Positions 63,923 to 64,000 of a stretch of 64,000 bases of DNA are shown piece after piece (the stretch's first letter is position 1; every line of letters begins with the position of its first letter). The stretch spans positions 1 to 64,000 of the forward strand of contig NZ_LHPI01000003.1 in the NCBI RefSeq assembly GCF_001274785.1. Direction: 5' to 3'. The notes beneath the pieces were generated by a model that did no database searches, was not told the origin of the DNA, and worked only from the letters and a program-made list of their open reading frames with translations. The translations under genes and the position numbers were made by a program. Source of the DNA: Vibrio hepatarius (GTDB lineage: Bacteria > Pseudomonadota > Gammaproteobacteria > Enterobacterales > Vibrionaceae).

Positions 63923-64000
63923 ATGAACAAACGCTTTTCTCGAGATGAATTTGTGGCATACAAAGAGAAAAGCGCAGTGCACTTAACTCTTCGTAATCTG
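63923..64000 (+). CDS. Start of an unidentified gene (truncated by window end)
   Basis: An open frame from ATG at 63923 running off the window (about 26 codons: MNKRFSRDEFVAYKEKSAVHLTLRNL). Two in-frame ATGs lie just upstream. No clear ribosome site is seen. It is divergent from the deaminase gene. Too short to identify. Confidence 0.4.
   Translation, partial: MNKRFSRDEFVAYKEKSAVHLTLRNL

Noticed and set aside
1..64000. CRISPR arrays, insertion sequences, integron or prophage modules, tRNA and rRNA genes
   Set aside because: I looked for regular repeat-spacer patterns, transposase or integrase motifs, attC-like sites and tRNA-like cloverleaf sequences, and saw none.

Overview
The window is a stretch of ordinary chromosome from a marine gammaproteobacterium, most likely a Vibrio. 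The evidence is protein similarity to Vibrio/E. coli families together with enterobacteria-like gene neighbourhoods: yfbV-ackA-pta, ffs-atl-ybaY-tesB, menFDHBCE and alaA-yfbR. I see no tRNA, rRNA operon, CRISPR array, insertion sequence, integron or prophage. Intergenic space is short and rich in perfect hairpin terminators, several of them shared by convergent genes.

Layout. 1-6.4 kb: 3' end of alanine dehydrogenase, yfbV, the acetate node ackA-pta, and a DUF4010 membrane protein. 6.4-13.2 kb: a glutathionyl-hydroquinone reductase and the oligopeptide uptake operon oppABCDF. 13.8-15.8 kb: a zntB - MscS-like - small membrane protein cluster. 16.0-19.6 kb: a response regulator with an HD-GYP output domain, followed by a Cache-type histidine kinase (putative c-di-GMP signalling pair). 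20.0-26.7 kb: an RND efflux operon (adaptor, pump, outer-membrane factor) with a LysR regulator upstream. 26.8-30.1 kb: unrelated small genes (GNAT, cupin, a Cys-containing secreted protein, GlpM, CHMI, a phosphotransferase and a zinc-ribbon protein). 30.2-32.6 kb: a DMT exporter divergent from a MocR-type regulator. 32.7-36.3 kb: a TRAP transporter operon that also encodes OsmC and GYD proteins. 36.5-42.1 kb: a probable D-glutamate utilisation operon (amino-acid binding protein, two permeases, DgcN-like DUF1611 protein, DgcA-like epimerase) divergent from a LysR regulator. The operon has no ABC ATPase gene. 42.1-45.1 kb: 4.5S RNA (ffs), a membrane protein, atl, ybaY, tesB. 45.1-46.7 kb: decR-like regulator divergent from a PLP-dependent cysteine-synthase-fold enzyme. 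46.8-52.0 kb: DUF1244, Tim44-like protein, a TetR gene with an LplT-PlsC fusion, yeiH and a 57-residue membrane protein not previously listed among the longer reading frames. 52.1-59.3 kb: a complete menFDHBCE menaquinone operon. 59.5-64 kb: alaA, yfbR, a dGTPase, an adenine-deaminase-type enzyme and the start of a last gene.

Functional themes. Several neighbourhoods concern amino acids and peptides: Opp uptake, D-Glu/dipeptide epimerisation, cysteine detoxification, alanine synthesis and degradation. Others concern anaerobic energy metabolism (ackA-pta, menaquinone) and nucleotide catabolism (YfbR, dGTPase, adenine deaminase). The most interesting items are the DgcN/DgcA operon lacking an ATPase, with a 25-bp near-perfect LysR-type palindrome. 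Next come the kinase/HD-GYP pair in which the kinase keeps a tail usually found after receiver domains, the truncated LplT-PlsC fusion under a WHG-type TetR regulator, and the TRAP-OsmC-GYD operon. No wholly new system is obvious; these are the best leads.
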